Of a DNA stretch of 64,000 nt, positions 36,765-47,467 are shown one piece after another; within the stretch, counting starts at the first letter, position 1, and each line of letters starts with the position of its first letter. Source of the stretch: Terasakiella sp. SH-1. Lineage in GTDB: Bacteria; Pseudomonadota; Alphaproteobacteria; Rhodospirillales; Terasakiellaceae. The translations under genes and the position numbers were made by a program. Below the pieces are notes generated by a model that made no database searches, was not told where the DNA came from, and worked only from the letters and a program-made list of their open reading frames with translations. Location: contig NZ_CP038255.1 in NCBI RefSeq assembly GCF_004564135.1, forward strand, positions 3,459,501 to 3,523,500. Reading direction: 5' to 3'.

Positions 36765-36893
36765 TATTTTCAATATTAAACATCAATATTTTGTATTTAA
36801 TTTATATTTAACACAAAATATGTATTTTTATTTGACTTGCAGGCTCATTGAGACTAAGTTGCACGAAATTTTAAAATCCAAGGATTAGGATTT

Positions 36894-37802
36894 ATGACGA
36901 CTTCAGAACTCACACACTTAAAACAACTCGAAGCTGAAAGCATTCACATTATCCGTGAAGTGGCCGCTGAATTTGAAAATCCGGTGATGCTTTATTCTAT
37001 TGGTAAAGATTCCGCTGTGATGCTGCATTTGGCACGCAAGGCGTTTTATCCTTCCAAGCCTCCGTTTCCGCTTATGCATGTGGATACGACGTGGAAGTTC
37101 AAGGAAATGATTGAGTTTCGCGATCGAATTGCGCATGAATATGGTTTTGATCTGATTATTCATATTAATGAAGAGGGTGTGAAGCAGGGTATTGGTCCTT
37201 TTACGCATGGTTCTTCCATGCATACCGATGTGATGAAGACGGAAAGTCTCAAGCAAGCCTTGAACAAATATAAGTTTGACGCAGCTTTTGGTGGGGCGCG
37301 TCGTGATGAAGAAAAGTCCCGTGCCAAGGAACGTGTTTTTTCATTCCGGTCTGAAAACCACCGTTGGGATCCCAAGAATCAGCGCCCGGAATTGTGGAAT
37401 GTCTATAATGCACGGGTGAAACCAGGTGAAAGCATTCGTGCTTTTCCTCTGTCCAATTGGACGGAGCTGGATATCTGGCAGTATATCTACAAAGAGAATA
37501 TTCCCATTGTCCCGCTTTATTATGCCAAGGAACGTCCTGTTGTGGAACGTGATGGCATGCTGATTATGGTCGATGATGACCGTATGCCGCTGGACCCAGG
37601 TGAAACGCCGATGATGAAATCTGTGCGCTTCCGCACCCTTGGCTGTTATCCCCTGACCGGTGCAGTTGAATCTGAAGCGGCCACTTTGCCGGAAATTATT
37701 CAGGAAATGCTACTGACCCGCACGTCTGAGCGTCAAGGTCGTATGATTGATCATGACCAAGCTGGTTCCATGGAAAAGAAAAAACAAGAAGGGTACTTCT
37801 AA
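36894..37802 (+). CDS. cysD: Sulfate adenylyltransferase subunit 2
   Basis: The 302-residue PP-loop ATP pyrophosphatase has [20 protein letters not shown] near residue 30, [36 protein letters not shown] and the C-terminal [20 protein letters not shown]. With CysN it makes adenosine-5'-phosphosulfate from ATP and sulfate. The stop overlaps the start of cysNC (TAATG), so the two subunits are co-translated. An AT-rich 130-base leader with an AAGGATTAGG-like ribosome site precedes it. Confidence 0.95.
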   Translation: MTTSELTHLKQLEAESIHIIREVAAEFENPVMLYSIGKDSAVMLHLARKAFYPSKPPFPLMHVDTTWKFKEMIEFRDRIAHEYGFDLIIHINEEGVKQGIGPFTHGSSMHTDVMKTESLKQALNKYKFDAAFGGARRDEEKSRAKERVFSFRSENHRWDPKNQRPELWNVYNARVKPGESIRAFPLSNWTELDIWQYIYKENIPIVPLYYAKERPVVERDGMLIMVDDDRMPLDPGETPMMKSVRFRTLGCYPLTGAVESEAATLPEIIQEMLLTRTSERQGRMIDHDQAGSMEKKKQEGYF

Positions 37803-39721
37803 TGGCCCACCAAGATACACTTATTGCCGAAGATATTCTGGCCTATCTCAAGGCACAGGAAGAAAAAAGCCTGCTGCGTTTTATCACGTGTGGTTCTGTA
37901 GATGATGGGAAATCCACTCTGATTGGCCGTCTCCTCTGGGATTCAAAACTGATTTTTGAAGACCAGCTCGCAGCTCTTGAATCTGACTCCAAAAAAGTTG
38001 GGACCCAAGGCGGTGATATTGATTACGCCCTGTTAATGGATGGCTTGCAGGCTGAACGGGAACAAGGCATTACCATTGATGTGGCCTATCGCTTCTTTTC
38101 CACAGACAAGCGTAAATTCATCGTGGCCGATACGCCGGGTCATGAACAATATACCCGTAATATGGCAACGGGCGCCTCCAATGCTGATGTGGCCGTGATT
38201 TTGGTAGATGCGCGCAAAGGTATCTTAACGCAGACGAAACGACATAGCTATATTGTGTCCTTGGTGGGGATTCGTAAGGTTGTTGTCGCCATCAATAAGA
38301 TGGATCTGATTGAGTATAATCAGGAAAAATATGACGCCATTGAAGAAGCTTACCGTGAGTTTGCAGCCGATCTGGGCTTTGATAATATTACCTGTGTGCC
38401 CATTTCTGCCCTTAAAGGCGATAATATCATTGAACCAAGTGCCCATACCCACTGGTATCATGGCCCCACTTTAATGAGCTATCTGGAAACGGTGCAGGTC
38501 GCATCTGACTTAAAAGATAAACCTTTCCGCCTGCCCGTACAATGGGTGAACCGTCCCAACCTTGATTTTCGGGGGTTTAGCGGTACGATTGAAGCAGGGA
38601 CCATCAAGCCGGGGGATGAAATTGCGGTTCCGGCTTCTGGTCAGACCTCGATTGTCGATAAAATTGTTACTATGGATGGTAATCTTGAGGAAGCAGGCGC
38701 AGGGCAGGCTGTCACTGTCACTCTGAAAGATGAAATTGATATTTCACGGGGTGATATGTTGGTGGATGCCAAGGCACGCCCGGATTTTGCCGATCAGTTT
38801 GAAGCTAAAGTCATCTGGATGCACGATGAAGCGCTCTTGCCGGGGCGCTCTTATCTGATCAAGTTTGGTTCACAATCGGCGGGTGCTCAGATCAGTGAAC
38901 TCAAATACAAAGTCAACGTGAATAGTCTGGAACATACGGCAACAAAGACATTGGACCTCAATGAAGTTGGTGTCTGTAATATTGCGCTGGATCGCAGTGT
39001 TGCCTTTGATCCATATATTGAAAGCCAAGGGACAGGCCGTTTCATTCTGATTGACCGTTACACAAACGCAACGGTTGGTGTCGGTATGATTGACCATGTG
39101 TTGCGTCGGGCAACCAATGTGCATTGGCAATCCATGGATATTGGCAAGCAACAACGCGCTGAACGTAAGGGTCAAAAAGCATGTGTACTGTGGTTCACGG
39201 GCCTATCTGGTTCTGGAAAATCCACTATTGCCAACCTGGTAGAAAAGAAACTTCATTCACTACATAAACATACTTATACCCTGGATGGGGATAATGTTCG
39301 CCATGGTTTGAATAAGGATCTGGGCTTTAGTGATGCCGATCGGGTGGAAAATATCCGCCGCATTGGTGAAACGGCAAAACTGTTTGTTGATGCCGGTATG
39401 ATCACCATTACGTCCTTCATCTCACCGTTCCAGTCTGAACGTAAAATGGCACGGGACCTGCTGGAAGAAGGGGAATTTATCGAAATTTTTGTCGATACAC
39501 CACTAGAGATTTGTGAAGAACGCGATGTCAAAGGGCTCTATGCCAAAGCCCGTTCAGGTGACTTGCCAAACTTCACGGGTATTTCTTCGCCTTATGAAAG
39601 ACCTGAAAAGCCTGAAATTCATCTGGATGGGGCAACTCTGAATGCTGAAGAAGCGGCCGAAGCCGTTGTTCAGAAGCTGGAAGATTTAGGAATCTTAGGA
39701 GTTTGGTTCCCTGAAATTTAA
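37802..39721 (+). CDS. cysNC: Bifunctional sulfate adenylyltransferase subunit 1/APS kinase (CysN-CysC, NodQ-like)
   Basis: The 639-residue protein begins with an EF-Tu-like GTPase: P-loop [19 protein letters not shown], switch [32 protein letters not shown] and NKMD. Beta-barrel domains follow, and from about residue 466 an APS kinase: [34 protein letters not shown] and [16 protein letters not shown] with the catalytic Ser. The fused enzyme makes APS and then PAPS for sulfate assimilation or sulfotransferases. In rhizobia the same fusion (NodQ) supplies sulfate for surface molecules; here, beside glycan genes, that is only suggestive. Confidence 0.94.
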   Translation: MAHQDTLIAEDILAYLKAQEEKSLLRFITCGSVDDGKSTLIGRLLWDSKLIFEDQLAALESDSKKVGTQGGDIDYALLMDGLQAEREQGITIDVAYRFFSTDKRKFIVADTPGHEQYTRNMATGASNADVAVILVDARKGILTQTKRHSYIVSLVGIRKVVVAINKMDLIEYNQEKYDAIEEAYREFAADLGFDNITCVPISALKGDNIIEPSAHTHWYHGPTLMSYLETVQVASDLKDKPFRLPVQWVNRPNLDFRGFSGTIEAGTIKPGDEIAVPASGQTSIVDKIVTMDGNLEEAGAGQAVTVTLKDEIDISRGDMLVDAKARPDFADQFEAKVIWMHDEALLPGRSYLIKFGSQSAGAQISELKYKVNVNSLEHTATKTLDLNEVGVCNIALDRSVAFDPYIESQGTGRFILIDRYTNATVGVGMIDHVLRRATNVHWQSMDIGKQQRAERKGQKACVLWFTGLSGSGKSTIANLVEKKLHSLHKHTYTLDGDNVRHGLNKDLGFSDADRVENIRRIGETAKLFVDAGMITITSFISPFQSERKMARDLLEEGEFIEIFVDTPLEICEERDVKGLYAKARSGDLPNFTGISSPYERPEKPEIHLDGATLNAEEAAEAVVQKLEDLGILGVWFPEI

Positions 39722-39738
39722 TACATAGATACACTTTA

Positions 39739-39774
39739 AAAGCGGTCTTTGAGAAATCAGAGACCGCTTTTTTT
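39739..39774 (+). terminator. Intrinsic terminator after cysNC
   Basis: AAGCGGTCTTTGA and TCAGAGACCGCTT pair around GAAA with one mismatch, followed by a run of T. Strong rho-independent terminator closing the cysD-cysNC unit. Confidence 0.88.
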
Positions 39775-39863
39775 CTCCCCCATCTTGCCCTGATTCTATG
39801 AACCTGATAGGTATGAAGTAAGAAAAACAAAAATATTTGGTTTCAGCTGCGTCGAGAGTGGTT

Positions 39864-41513
39864 ATGTCTTTGTCCAACAAAGAAAATATTCATGAGCCCC
39901 CACTATGGCACCAGTGGCTGAATAAAATTCGCGCCCTGACCTATCGCTCCCCACTTTATCTCATTACATTAAAAAAACGCAAACAACTGGAAATTGACCT
40001 TGTTCCCGGTGTTTTGTTCGATATTCGGGTTGGGCATGGACGGTCCCTGAAATCAGGGAATTTTCCTTTTGCCGGACGCATTTATCAAAGTACAGGCCAG
40101 CCTTGGTCAACAGCACAAGATGACTTGGCTTGGCAACGTTGGGTCCATGGCTTCGGCTGGTTGGGGGATTTGTGTGAATATGATGACCCGGAAGCCCTGC
40201 CCAAGGCACGTGAATATGTGCAAAGCTGGCTTGATTTGCATGGCGTCTGGACCCCGCTTGCCTGGCGTTCAGACGTGATTGGCAACCGTTTGGTCGCCTG
40301 GATGTGTCATGCACGTACGCTCGCCAAAGATGCGGATGCAGATTTCATTCATTCTTTTTACACCAGCCTGTCTTTACAAGCTTCACATTTATCGCGGTCC
40401 TATTTTAATGATTTGCGCGGATATGCTTTATTAAAAGCTTTGCGCGGGCAGCTTTACGCCTGTTTTTTCATAAAGGATTTAAAACGGCGAGGGGAAAAGC
40501 CACTTAATCGCCTGGCGAATGAGTTCGACAAGCAGGTTCTACCTGATGGGGGACATATTTCGCGTTGTCCTCAAACCACATTGGACGTCTTGCGTCTTGC
40601 CCTTGAACTGGTTGATGTGTTTGAGGCCATGAATATTGAATGTCCTAAGGCCATTCGCCTGTGTATTGATCGTATGGCCCCGATGATCCGTACCATGTTA
40701 CATCAAGATGGCGGATTAGCATTATTCCATGGGGGACAGGAAGGCAATACTCAGGAAATTGAAGCTTTACTGGATCGAACTGGAAACCAGGGCAAACCCT
40801 TAAGTGATGCCCGCCATACCGGCTTTCAACGGGTCGAAGCTGGGAAAACTGTTTTACTCATGGATGTAGACAGCCCACCGGACATACACACCCACCCTTT
40901 TGGTCATGCTGCCCCTCTCAGTATGGAGGTAAGCTATGATCAGGACCGTTTATTGGTGAATTGTGGCTCTGTTTTAGGTGGTGATCCCAATTGGCAAGAA
41001 GCTCTTTCTGCCACAGCTGCCCATAATACCCTGACAGTAGATGAAAAAAATTGTATGTCTCTGGTCCACGGTGGAGGCATTCAACCTCAAAATATTACGG
41101 TATCGTATCAACGCATTGAAGAAAACGGCGAAGTTCTGATCCATGCCAATCATGATGCGTATAAAGAAACATTTGGCCTGATCCATGCCCGTAGTGTTTA
41201 TGTTAATAAAACCGGTGATGATATCCGGGTTGAAGATAAACTTACCGGCATGGGGGGAAGTTCCTATGCCATCAGCCTGCATCTCCACCCTGATACCCAT
41301 GCTTCCTTGGTACAAGATGGGCAGGCTGTTTTGTTAAAAATGCAAAACGGTATGGGCTGGCACCTGCGTGTACAGGGCGGAAAGCTGGATATGCGTGAAA
41401 GTATCTACGTTGGTCAGCCCGGCGATATGCGCCATACGGATCAAATTTTGATCCAGGGACCTTTACGTGGCGAGGGGGCTGTTGTGAAGTGGCGCCTGAG
41501 CCGGGTGGGGTGA
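39864..41513 (+). CDS. Heparinase II/III-family protein
   Basis: The 549-residue protein has an alpha-helical toroid N-terminal half (WLGDLCEYDDPEALPKAREY, then PLAWRSDVIGNRLVAW) and a beta-sandwich C-terminal half with HTHPFGHAAPLSMEVSYDQD and LLVNCGS, matching the Heparinase_II_III Pfam domain. Family members cleave uronic-acid polysaccharides by beta-elimination, but the alphaproteobacterial branch is functionally unproven and has no obvious signal peptide here. The ATG at 39864 after a GAGAGTGG site is preferred to an upstream TTG at 39837. It converges with the dehydratase gene across only five bases. Confidence 0.8.
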   Translation: MSLSNKENIHEPPLWHQWLNKIRALTYRSPLYLITLKKRKQLEIDLVPGVLFDIRVGHGRSLKSGNFPFAGRIYQSTGQPWSTAQDDLAWQRWVHGFGWLGDLCEYDDPEALPKAREYVQSWLDLHGVWTPLAWRSDVIGNRLVAWMCHARTLAKDADADFIHSFYTSLSLQASHLSRSYFNDLRGYALLKALRGQLYACFFIKDLKRRGEKPLNRLANEFDKQVLPDGGHISRCPQTTLDVLRLALELVDVFEAMNIECPKAIRLCIDRMAPMIRTMLHQDGGLALFHGGQEGNTQEIEALLDRTGNQGKPLSDARHTGFQRVEAGKTVLLMDVDSPPDIHTHPFGHAAPLSMEVSYDQDRLLVNCGSVLGGDPNWQEALSATAAHNTLTVDEKNCMSLVHGGGIQPQNITVSYQRIEENGEVLIHANHDAYKETFGLIHARSVYVNKTGDDIRVEDKLTGMGGSSYAISLHLHPDTHASLVQDGQAVLLKMQNGMGWHLRVQGGKLDMRESIYVGQPGDMRHTDQILIQGPLRGEGAVVKWRLSRVG

Positions 41514-41518
41514 TTTAT

Positions 41519-43414
41519 TTATCCTAGTTTATTATGTTTAAGTTCTGGCACCATTGTCTGAACATAGTCAAGGGCCGTACTGATTTCCTTAGAAAGACAA
41601 AGTTGTTCCAATTGTTTCAGTTCAGATTGAAGTTTTTCACAATTGCGGACCCGAGGTGTTGCGATCATCACACCTGTCAGTTCAGATGGTGTCGGGGGTT
41701 CATCACCATGGAAGATTTCTTCAAAAAGCTTTTCACCGGGGCGCAAACCAGTGAATGTGATATCTATATCTTTATAGGGCTCAAGACCAGATAGACGGAC
41801 CATTTGTTCAGCCAGATGTAAAATCTTGACGGGCTCTCCCATATCCAAAACACAGATTTTACCGTCAAGGGAATGATCTTTCTGCGTGAGAACAGCCGCT
41901 TGAAGGACCAATTCAACAGCCTCACGCACGGTCATAAAGTAACGTGTCATTTCTTCATGGGTAACAGTTAAAGGCCCGCCCAGATTCATCTGTTTCTGGA
42001 ATAAGGGAACAACAGACCCTGTTGAGCCCAAAACATTACCAAACCGTACAGTGGTGAAACGACAGGAAAGTTGTTTGAGGTCCAAAGCTTGGGCATAACT
42101 TTCTGCAATGCGTTTGGTTGCCCCCATAATATTGGTAGGATTAACAGCCTTATCGGTAGAGATTTGAACCATAGCCTGCACGTTATGAGTAACACAAGCA
42201 TCAGCGACGTTACGGGTCCCGATGGCATTGGTTAAAATACCTTCCAGTGGGTTTTCTTCAACCAATGGCACATGTTTAAGTGCGGCTGCGTGAAAGACAA
42301 GATCTGGCTTTGTTTCTTCAAAAATATGATGAAGACGGCTGGCTTCGCGAATATTACAGATGAGTGCCTGACGTTTAATGTCTGGAAATTTCCGAGAGAC
42401 CTCCATATCAATGGAATAAAGTGCATATTCTGAGGCTTCTAAGAGCAAGACTGCGCTTGGGGAAAAACTACAAATCTGGCGAACCAACTCACTTCCGATG
42501 GAACCACCTGCACCTGTTATGAGGACGCGTTTGCCTTGAACAAGGGATTTAGGCAAAGATTTGTCCAATGCTTTTTGTGGTCGACCAAGGAGGTCCTCCA
42601 CATCAATGGGGCGAACTTGAATTTGATCTGTACTACTTGATTTCAGTTCCGTCATTTTTGGCATTCGGGATAAAGGAATCCCAAGTTCTTCTGACAAATC
42701 ATAAAGCTGCCTGACTTTTTCCCCCGGCCAGTCTTCTTTTGTAAGTACAAGACGCTGAGGTTTTTCCCCTTGTTGTTCTAATCTTTTAATAATCTCAGGA
42801 AGATCATCAACCAATCCAAGAACAGGGGTACCCTGAATATCAAGCCCGAGACGTGTTTTTTTCTCTGCTGCCAAACCAAGTGGAATATAGGGAGTGGTGG
42901 GATAGCGCCTTATGGCCCGTAAAAAAAGGTCTGCTTCGTCTCCTGCTCCAATCAATAAAATAGGTACAGTGCGAATATCCCCAGCAACATGAGTAAGATC
43001 AAAATGTCGGTCTTTGATTATTCGATAGATAAAACGTGGTCCTCCTAATAGGGCCATTAAAACAAACCAATTGATAAGAGGAATAGAACGAGGAAGCTCT
43101 TCAAGGCGCGTTGCCATAAATAGGACAAGGGCAATAATCAGTACTGCAAGACTGGTTGATTTCGTAATGGCAACTAAATCTCGGATGGAGGCATAGCGCC
43201 AAACTCCGCGATATAGCCCCATCAAATAGAAAACAAGTGCTGCAACACAGGCACTGATCACGGTCCCTGTTGTTAAAAAAGACACATTATCAAATGCCTG
43301 TTCCCCGAGCCTTAAATAAAGGGCAATCACAAAAGACAACCCAGCCATAAAAATATCATGGCTGAAAGCGACCATTGCACGTAAGCTGAATTGTCTTTTC
43401 TGAAAGAACATCAT
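41519..43414 (-). CDS. Membrane nucleotide-sugar 4,6-dehydratase (WbpM/CapD/PglF family)
   Basis: The 631-residue protein has four N-terminal membrane helices (about residues 12-125), a CoA-binding-like Rossmann domain (about 145-270), then the catalytic SDR: VLITGAGGSIGSELVRQI, ISTDKAVNPTNIMGATKR and VRFGNVLGSTGSVVPLF. The active site has the Met-x3-Lys (MGATK) that replaces Tyr-x3-Lys in this subfamily. It dehydrates UDP-GlcNAc to the 4-keto-6-deoxy sugar, leading to QuiNAc, FucNAc or bacillosamine. It is downstream of an epimerase and an initiating transferase on the same strand. Confidence 0.9.
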   Translation of the reverse strand: MMFFQKRQFSLRAMVAFSHDIFMAGLSFVIALYLRLGEQAFDNVSFLTTGTVISACVAALVFYLMGLYRGVWRYASIRDLVAITKSTSLAVLIIALVLFMATRLEELPRSIPLINWFVLMALLGGPRFIYRIIKDRHFDLTHVAGDIRTVPILLIGAGDEADLFLRAIRRYPTTPYIPLGLAAEKKTRLGLDIQGTPVLGLVDDLPEIIKRLEQQGEKPQRLVLTKEDWPGEKVRQLYDLSEELGIPLSRMPKMTELKSSSTDQIQVRPIDVEDLLGRPQKALDKSLPKSLVQGKRVLITGAGGSIGSELVRQICSFSPSAVLLLEASEYALYSIDMEVSRKFPDIKRQALICNIREASRLHHIFEETKPDLVFHAAALKHVPLVEENPLEGILTNAIGTRNVADACVTHNVQAMVQISTDKAVNPTNIMGATKRIAESYAQALDLKQLSCRFTTVRFGNVLGSTGSVVPLFQKQMNLGGPLTVTHEEMTRYFMTVREAVELVLQAAVLTQKDHSLDGKICVLDMGEPVKILHLAEQMVRLSGLEPYKDIDITFTGLRPGEKLFEEIFHGDEPPTPSELTGVMIATPRVRNCEKLQSELKQLEQLCLSKEISTALDYVQTMVPELKHNKLG

Positions 43415-43480
43415 GATTAGGCATTCATTTGATTAGGTTCTACTGAGTTGAGTAACCTGTTTTGAAAATGACTGCAACCG

Positions 43481-44437
43481 TTATGCTTCTTTTTTAGGAG
43501 CAGAGCAACTGAGTTCAATTGCTTGATCAACAGACACAGGGGGCTGCCAACCTAACTTGCTTTGTAAAGGTGTGCTATCGACCTGTAGATACTGGGTTAA
43601 ACGCCCTACTTGGTCCTGTTTGCCTAATACTTTTGCAATGAGTTCCATCCACTTAGCTGGAATGTTAATCAGTTTTGCTTTGTGGCCTTGTGCAAAACAA
43701 AGTTTCTCATAGAGTTGACGAACAGAGAGGTCATGGCCGTCAGAAATCAAAAAAGTTTGGTTGGCTGCTTGTGGATGTGTGAGACATATTTTGATGCAAT
43801 CACATAGATTGTCGATAAAAACATAACTTCTTAAATTATTTAAAGAACCAAAAGGGACTGGCCAGCCCTTTGTTGCCAAGTTTTGTAATCGCTTAAAGTT
43901 TGCTTTTACCCCTGGCCCATAAATAAGAGACGGTCGTATGATACAGACTTCCATATTACTCTTTGCAGCTATGGCATTTAAAGCTTGCTCTGCTTCCCAT
44001 TTGGATTGCCCATATGGATCCTCAGTATGAGGGCGATCACTATTTTTAAAAGGGAAATTTGGGGAGGAACTTTCACCATTAACCTTAATTGAACTTAAGA
44101 AAATAAATCTCTTAACGCCATGTTGGGCAGCCTGGTCAGCAAGCTGGCGTGTACCTTCAACATTGGTTTTGCGGAATTCCTCTAATGGGTTATCTGCAAT
44201 ATCATTCATAATATGGACCCGTGCAGCACAATGAACAACGATATCAATATTTTTGAGAGCATCTTGCCAGTTTGTATCGTTATTAATATCTCCAATATTA
44301 ATATATTCAATTTTTTGATTGTGTGTATGGGGGGGGCGTCTCGTTGAACCTCGTACTGAAATGGATTGCTCATTCAAAAATTGACAAAGACGCGAACCGA
44401 CGAACCCGGTTGCACCAGTGACTAATACACGTGTCAT
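43481..44437 (-). CDS. NAD-dependent epimerase/reductase, WbpV-like (4-keto sugar)
   Basis: The 318-residue SDR has [17 protein letters not shown] at the N-terminus, [22 protein letters not shown] and the [11 protein letters not shown] active site with Tyr-x3-Lys. It is closest, by recognition, to GalE-like WbpV/WbfT enzymes that reduce or epimerise UDP-4-keto-6-deoxy-GlcNAc made by WbpM. Its start overlaps the stop of the initiating transferase (ATGA). With that gene and the dehydratase it forms the WbpL-WbpV-WbpM set known from O-antigen loci. Confidence 0.83.
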   Translation of the reverse strand: MTRVLVTGATGFVGSRLCQFLNEQSISVRGSTRRPPHTHNQKIEYINIGDINNDTNWQDALKNIDIVVHCAARVHIMNDIADNPLEEFRKTNVEGTRQLADQAAQHGVKRFIFLSSIKVNGESSSPNFPFKNSDRPHTEDPYGQSKWEAEQALNAIAAKSNMEVCIIRPSLIYGPGVKANFKRLQNLATKGWPVPFGSLNNLRSYVFIDNLCDCIKICLTHPQAANQTFLISDGHDLSVRQLYEKLCFAQGHKAKLINIPAKWMELIAKVLGKQDQVGRLTQYLQVDSTPLQSKLGWQPPVSVDQAIELSCSAPKKEA

Positions 44438-45432
44438 TGTTTTTTCCTTGTGGCAAAGAAGTACAATAAGGAAAAGGTTGCTAATAAGCCAAGGAAGAAG
44501 GCAACAAGGCCATTTGTAATGCTGTAGAGAGCCAATCCTAATAAGGCAATGTTAAGCGCAGTAATAGAAAGAACAACACGGTTATGCGCTATTCCGGCTT
44601 GAGTGGCCTGTTGATAGAAATGTTCACGATGGGCTTGCCATATTTTTTCTTTTCGAAATGCTCGTTTAAGTAAAGTAATGGTTGCATCGGACAAATGATA
44701 TAAAGGTAAAATAAGGGCGACAAAAACAAATCCTTCACCGGCAAGGTGAATTAACATCCAGCCCAGAAGGTAGCCAATTGGTATACTGCCGACATCACCC
44801 ATAAAAATTTTAGCTTTATGCCAGTTCCATTTTAAGAAGCCTAGAGAGGCCCCTCCAAGAGCGAGGCTAATAAATTGTAATTGCGGACTTAGAGTATAGA
44901 GCGTTGAAACAATGACGACACCTAAAGTAATTGTAATGATTTCAACACCACTAATGCCATCAATACCATCCATAAAATTAAAAAGATTGATGAACCAAAC
45001 CCAGGCTAAGCCGAGTAAAATTTTCTCTATTGCAATTGGTAAAAAACCACCAAGATAACCAAACTCAGGTGCAGGCATGAAAAATAGCGTTAAACCGACG
45101 GCACAGGTTTGAGTTAAAAAACGTATCCCAGGGCCAAGAGAACGTAAGTCATCAACCCAAGATAAGCTTGCTAGTAAAAGTGTACTGAATATAACAGGCC
45201 ATAAAATAAGTTCGTTATTTTTAAATATGGTCGCAACGATAGCCATTGCCGATAAGGCGATAGCGACAATTGCGATACCGCCACCACGAGGCGTTGGTGT
45301 TGAATGGCTACTGCGTTCATTAGGGTGGTCAAGAATGGCTTTTTTATGGAGGTATTTTAGAACAACCCCCGTTGCAAAGAGGCCCCCACATGTACTCAAT
45401 GCAAAAATACTGACAAAATATAAATAGGTCAT
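44434..45432 (-). CDS. Undecaprenyl-phosphate N-acetylaminosugar-1-phosphate transferase (WecA/WbpL-like)
   Basis: A polytopic GT of the MraY/WecA superfamily, 332 residues from the ATG at 45432, with about ten helices. It contains [20 protein letters not shown], the catalytic Asp pair in [25 protein letters not shown], and [17 protein letters not shown]. It loads the first sugar onto the lipid carrier to begin O-unit synthesis. A longer frame starting at a TTG (45474) would add 14 residues encoded by an IS481-type end (45448-45473), so I chose the first ATG beyond it. The upstream IS end has replaced the native promoter region. Confidence 0.85.
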   Translation of the reverse strand: MTYLYFVSIFALSTCGGLFATGVVLKYLHKKAILDHPNERSSHSTPTPRGGGIAIVAIALSAMAIVATIFKNNELILWPVIFSTLLLASLSWVDDLRSLGPGIRFLTQTCAVGLTLFFMPAPEFGYLGGFLPIAIEKILLGLAWVWFINLFNFMDGIDGISGVEIITITLGVVIVSTLYTLSPQLQFISLALGGASLGFLKWNWHKAKIFMGDVGSIPIGYLLGWMLIHLAGEGFVFVALILPLYHLSDATITLLKRAFRKEKIWQAHREHFYQQATQAGIAHNRVVLSITALNIALLGLALYSITNGLVAFFLGLLATFSLLYFFATRKKQ

Positions 45433-45447
45433 AAGCAACACATAAAA

Positions 45448-45563
45448 TGTAAAAGTCAGAATTTGATCTGACAAAGTTGAATTATCGCACAGAAAGAATA
45501 TTTGAGGTCGTTTTGTCCGATTGTGACATCAGGTTATCAAGATTTTTCTCAATAGCCAAATGT
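45448..45563 (-). mobile_element. IS481-type element, right end with transposase C-terminus (copy B)
   Basis: This is the same sequence as 12971-13086 with scattered differences, but inverted. It encodes [20 protein letters not shown], stops at 45482-45484, and ends in the terminal repeat TGTAAAAGTCAGAATTTGAT up to CTGACA. Homology to copy A stops at about 45563, where the IS3 remnant begins. Confidence 0.65.
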
Positions 45564-46308
45564 GGACTGGTACAGAAAAATTGGTGTGTGTCTCACTCAC
45601 TTAGGAAGCCCTTCTCTCAAATTTAATCGGGCTGAGGCCCTTCAGGTATGAAGGGCGACGGTGAGCATTGTAAAACCCATTTATGTATTTGAACAATTCC
45701 TTTTTGGCCTGATCGCGTGTTTGGAAGGCAATTTTCCAAATTATTTCCGCTTTCAAGGTTTTGAAGAAGGTTTCCACAACGGCATTATCGTAACAATTTT
45801 CTTTGCCAGACATCGACTGTTTGAACTTGTATTTTCCAGCATTTTACGGAATTTGTTTGAGCAATATTGGCTGCCATGATCTGAATGGAAGATTACGTCA
45901 AGCAAAATAGCGATTTTGTGAAACGCTTATCACACGGCAGAGTCCTGTAATGCTGTGGTTTTCGCGGTGTTGTTGGACAAACTGGAATTTCACGGTTTTT
46001 GGCTCGCAAAGTACCGGACTGCCTTTTTTAAGATGTCCCTCTCCTCCCGCAGTTCATAAATCTCGCGGCGTAGTAGGGACAATTTCTTTTAAACCTCATC
46101 ATTTGGCTCTGCCGTTTCTTCTTTACGATATTGAGAAACCCAACGGTTCAAACTGCCGACACTAACACCAAAATCGGCAACAACAACTTTACGCAGTTGG
46201 TTGCTGCTTAAAGCAATGCGGGCTGCTTCTTCTCTAAATACAGGGGGCGTTTGCGACTCATTATATTCTCCTGTAGTCTGTATAATTTACTCAGGAGACA
46301 CGTTCCAC
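45564..46308 (-). mobile_element. Decayed IS3-family element, internally deleted
   Basis: The right part encodes an OrfA whose N-terminus is frameshifted within the first ten codons. It then reads ARIALSSNQLRKVVVADFGV and SLNRWVSQYRKEETAE, has an internal stop, and continues LREERDILKKAVRYFA. The left part encodes the OrfB C-terminus: IFHSDHGSQYCSNKFRKML, then after a frameshift SGKENCYDNAVVETFFKTLK and the end INGFYNAHRRPSYLKGLSPI (stop at 45601). Most of the OrfB N-terminal half is deleted. It is a different IS3 subgroup from the two copies at 11.7 and 57.8 kb. Confidence 0.78.
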
Positions 46309-46450
46309 TTTTTTTTAAGTACGAGTCCATTGCATAACTTTTCTGAAAAATGTAGAAGACTAACCTACTCTTATAGCTCAAGCTATATAGCTTTTTTATA
46401 TGTGAGCAAAACAACAGTTTTTAAATCTCCATAATTTAGATGAGTATGTC

Positions 46451-47455
46451 ATGAACGCTAAGAAAATTCTTGTTACAGGTGCAGATGGTTTTATTGGTTC
46501 ACATTTAACTGAATTACTTATTAGCCAAGGGCATGACGTACGCGCATTGTGCTACTATAACTCATTTGGTCAATTTGGTTGGCTTGACCAATGTGCCCCA
46601 AATATAAAGAAACAGTTTGAACCTATTTTAGGTGATATTCGTGATCCTGTTTTAGTACGAAATGCCGTTAAAGGGTGTGATGTAGTATTACACTTAGCTG
46701 CCCTCATTGGTATCCCCTACTCATATGTGGCACCAAATTCATATATTGACACAAATATATCAGGCACCTTGAATGTATTACAGGCTGTTCGAGATTACGA
46801 TGTAGGGCGTATGGTACATACCTCAACGAGTGAGGTTTATGGCACGGCTCAATTTGTCCCAATTACTGAAGAACACCCCTTAGTTGGCCAATCACCTTAT
46901 TCGGCTTCTAAAATCGGAGCCGATCAATTAGCTATATCATATTATCGGTCTTTTCAAACGCCCGTTACAATTATGCGCCCATTTAACACCTATGGTCCAC
47001 GTCAATCAGCTCGTGCAGTGATTCCAACAATCATTTCTCAAATTTTGGATAATGATGGGCCAATTAGATTAGGCTCTCTTACTCCAACAAGAGATTTTAA
47101 TTTTGTTAAAGATATTGCACGAGGTTTTATCGAAATGGGGTTAAGTTCTAAAGCTGCTGGTGATGTTATCAACTTTAGTTCAAACTTTGAAATATCCATT
47201 AAGCAACTTATTGAAACTATAAAAACCATTACTGGTAAGGAAGTTGAAATTATTGCAGACAATGATCGTATACGCCCAAAAGATAGTGAAGTGGAACGGT
47301 TATGGGGCTGTAATAAGAAGGCTGAAGAAATTATTGGCTGGAAACCAGAATATAGTGGCCTTGCTGGTTTCCAAAAAGGAATTGAAGAAACAATTGAATG
47401 GTTCTCTGATCCCCAAAATCAAAAAACATATAAATCAGATCATTATAATATATAA
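46451..47455 (+). CDS. legB: UDP-GlcNAc 4,6-dehydratase, legionaminic-type (LegB)
   Basis: The 334-residue extended SDR has ILVTGADGFIGSHLTELLIS, HTSTSEVYGTAQFVPI and the active site YSASK (Tyr150/Lys154), with MRPFNTYGPRQSARAVIP and RDFNFVKD in the second half. It matches the LegB-type NAD-dependent epimerase/dehydratases found next to LegC aminotransferases. The reaction forms the 4-keto-6-deoxy sugar nucleotide that LegC aminates. It is the first gene after the IS3 remnant, 12 bases ahead of legC, and starts an eleven-gene plus-strand series reaching 57197. Confidence 0.88.
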   Translation: MNAKKILVTGADGFIGSHLTELLISQGHDVRALCYYNSFGQFGWLDQCAPNIKKQFEPILGDIRDPVLVRNAVKGCDVVLHLAALIGIPYSYVAPNSYIDTNISGTLNVLQAVRDYDVGRMVHTSTSEVYGTAQFVPITEEHPLVGQSPYSASKIGADQLAISYYRSFQTPVTIMRPFNTYGPRQSARAVIPTIISQILDNDGPIRLGSLTPTRDFNFVKDIARGFIEMGLSSKAAGDVINFSSNFEISIKQLIETIKTITGKEVEIIADNDRIRPKDSEVERLWGCNKKAEEIIGWKPEYSGLAGFQKGIEETIEWFSDPQNQKTYKSDHYNI

Positions 47456-47467
47456 CAAGCAATAATA

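Noticed and set aside
45433-45474. Extended N-terminus of the WecA/WbpL-like protein from a TTG start
   Set aside because: Those 14 codons are IS481-type terminal sequence, also present near 13061-13086 in front of a different gene.
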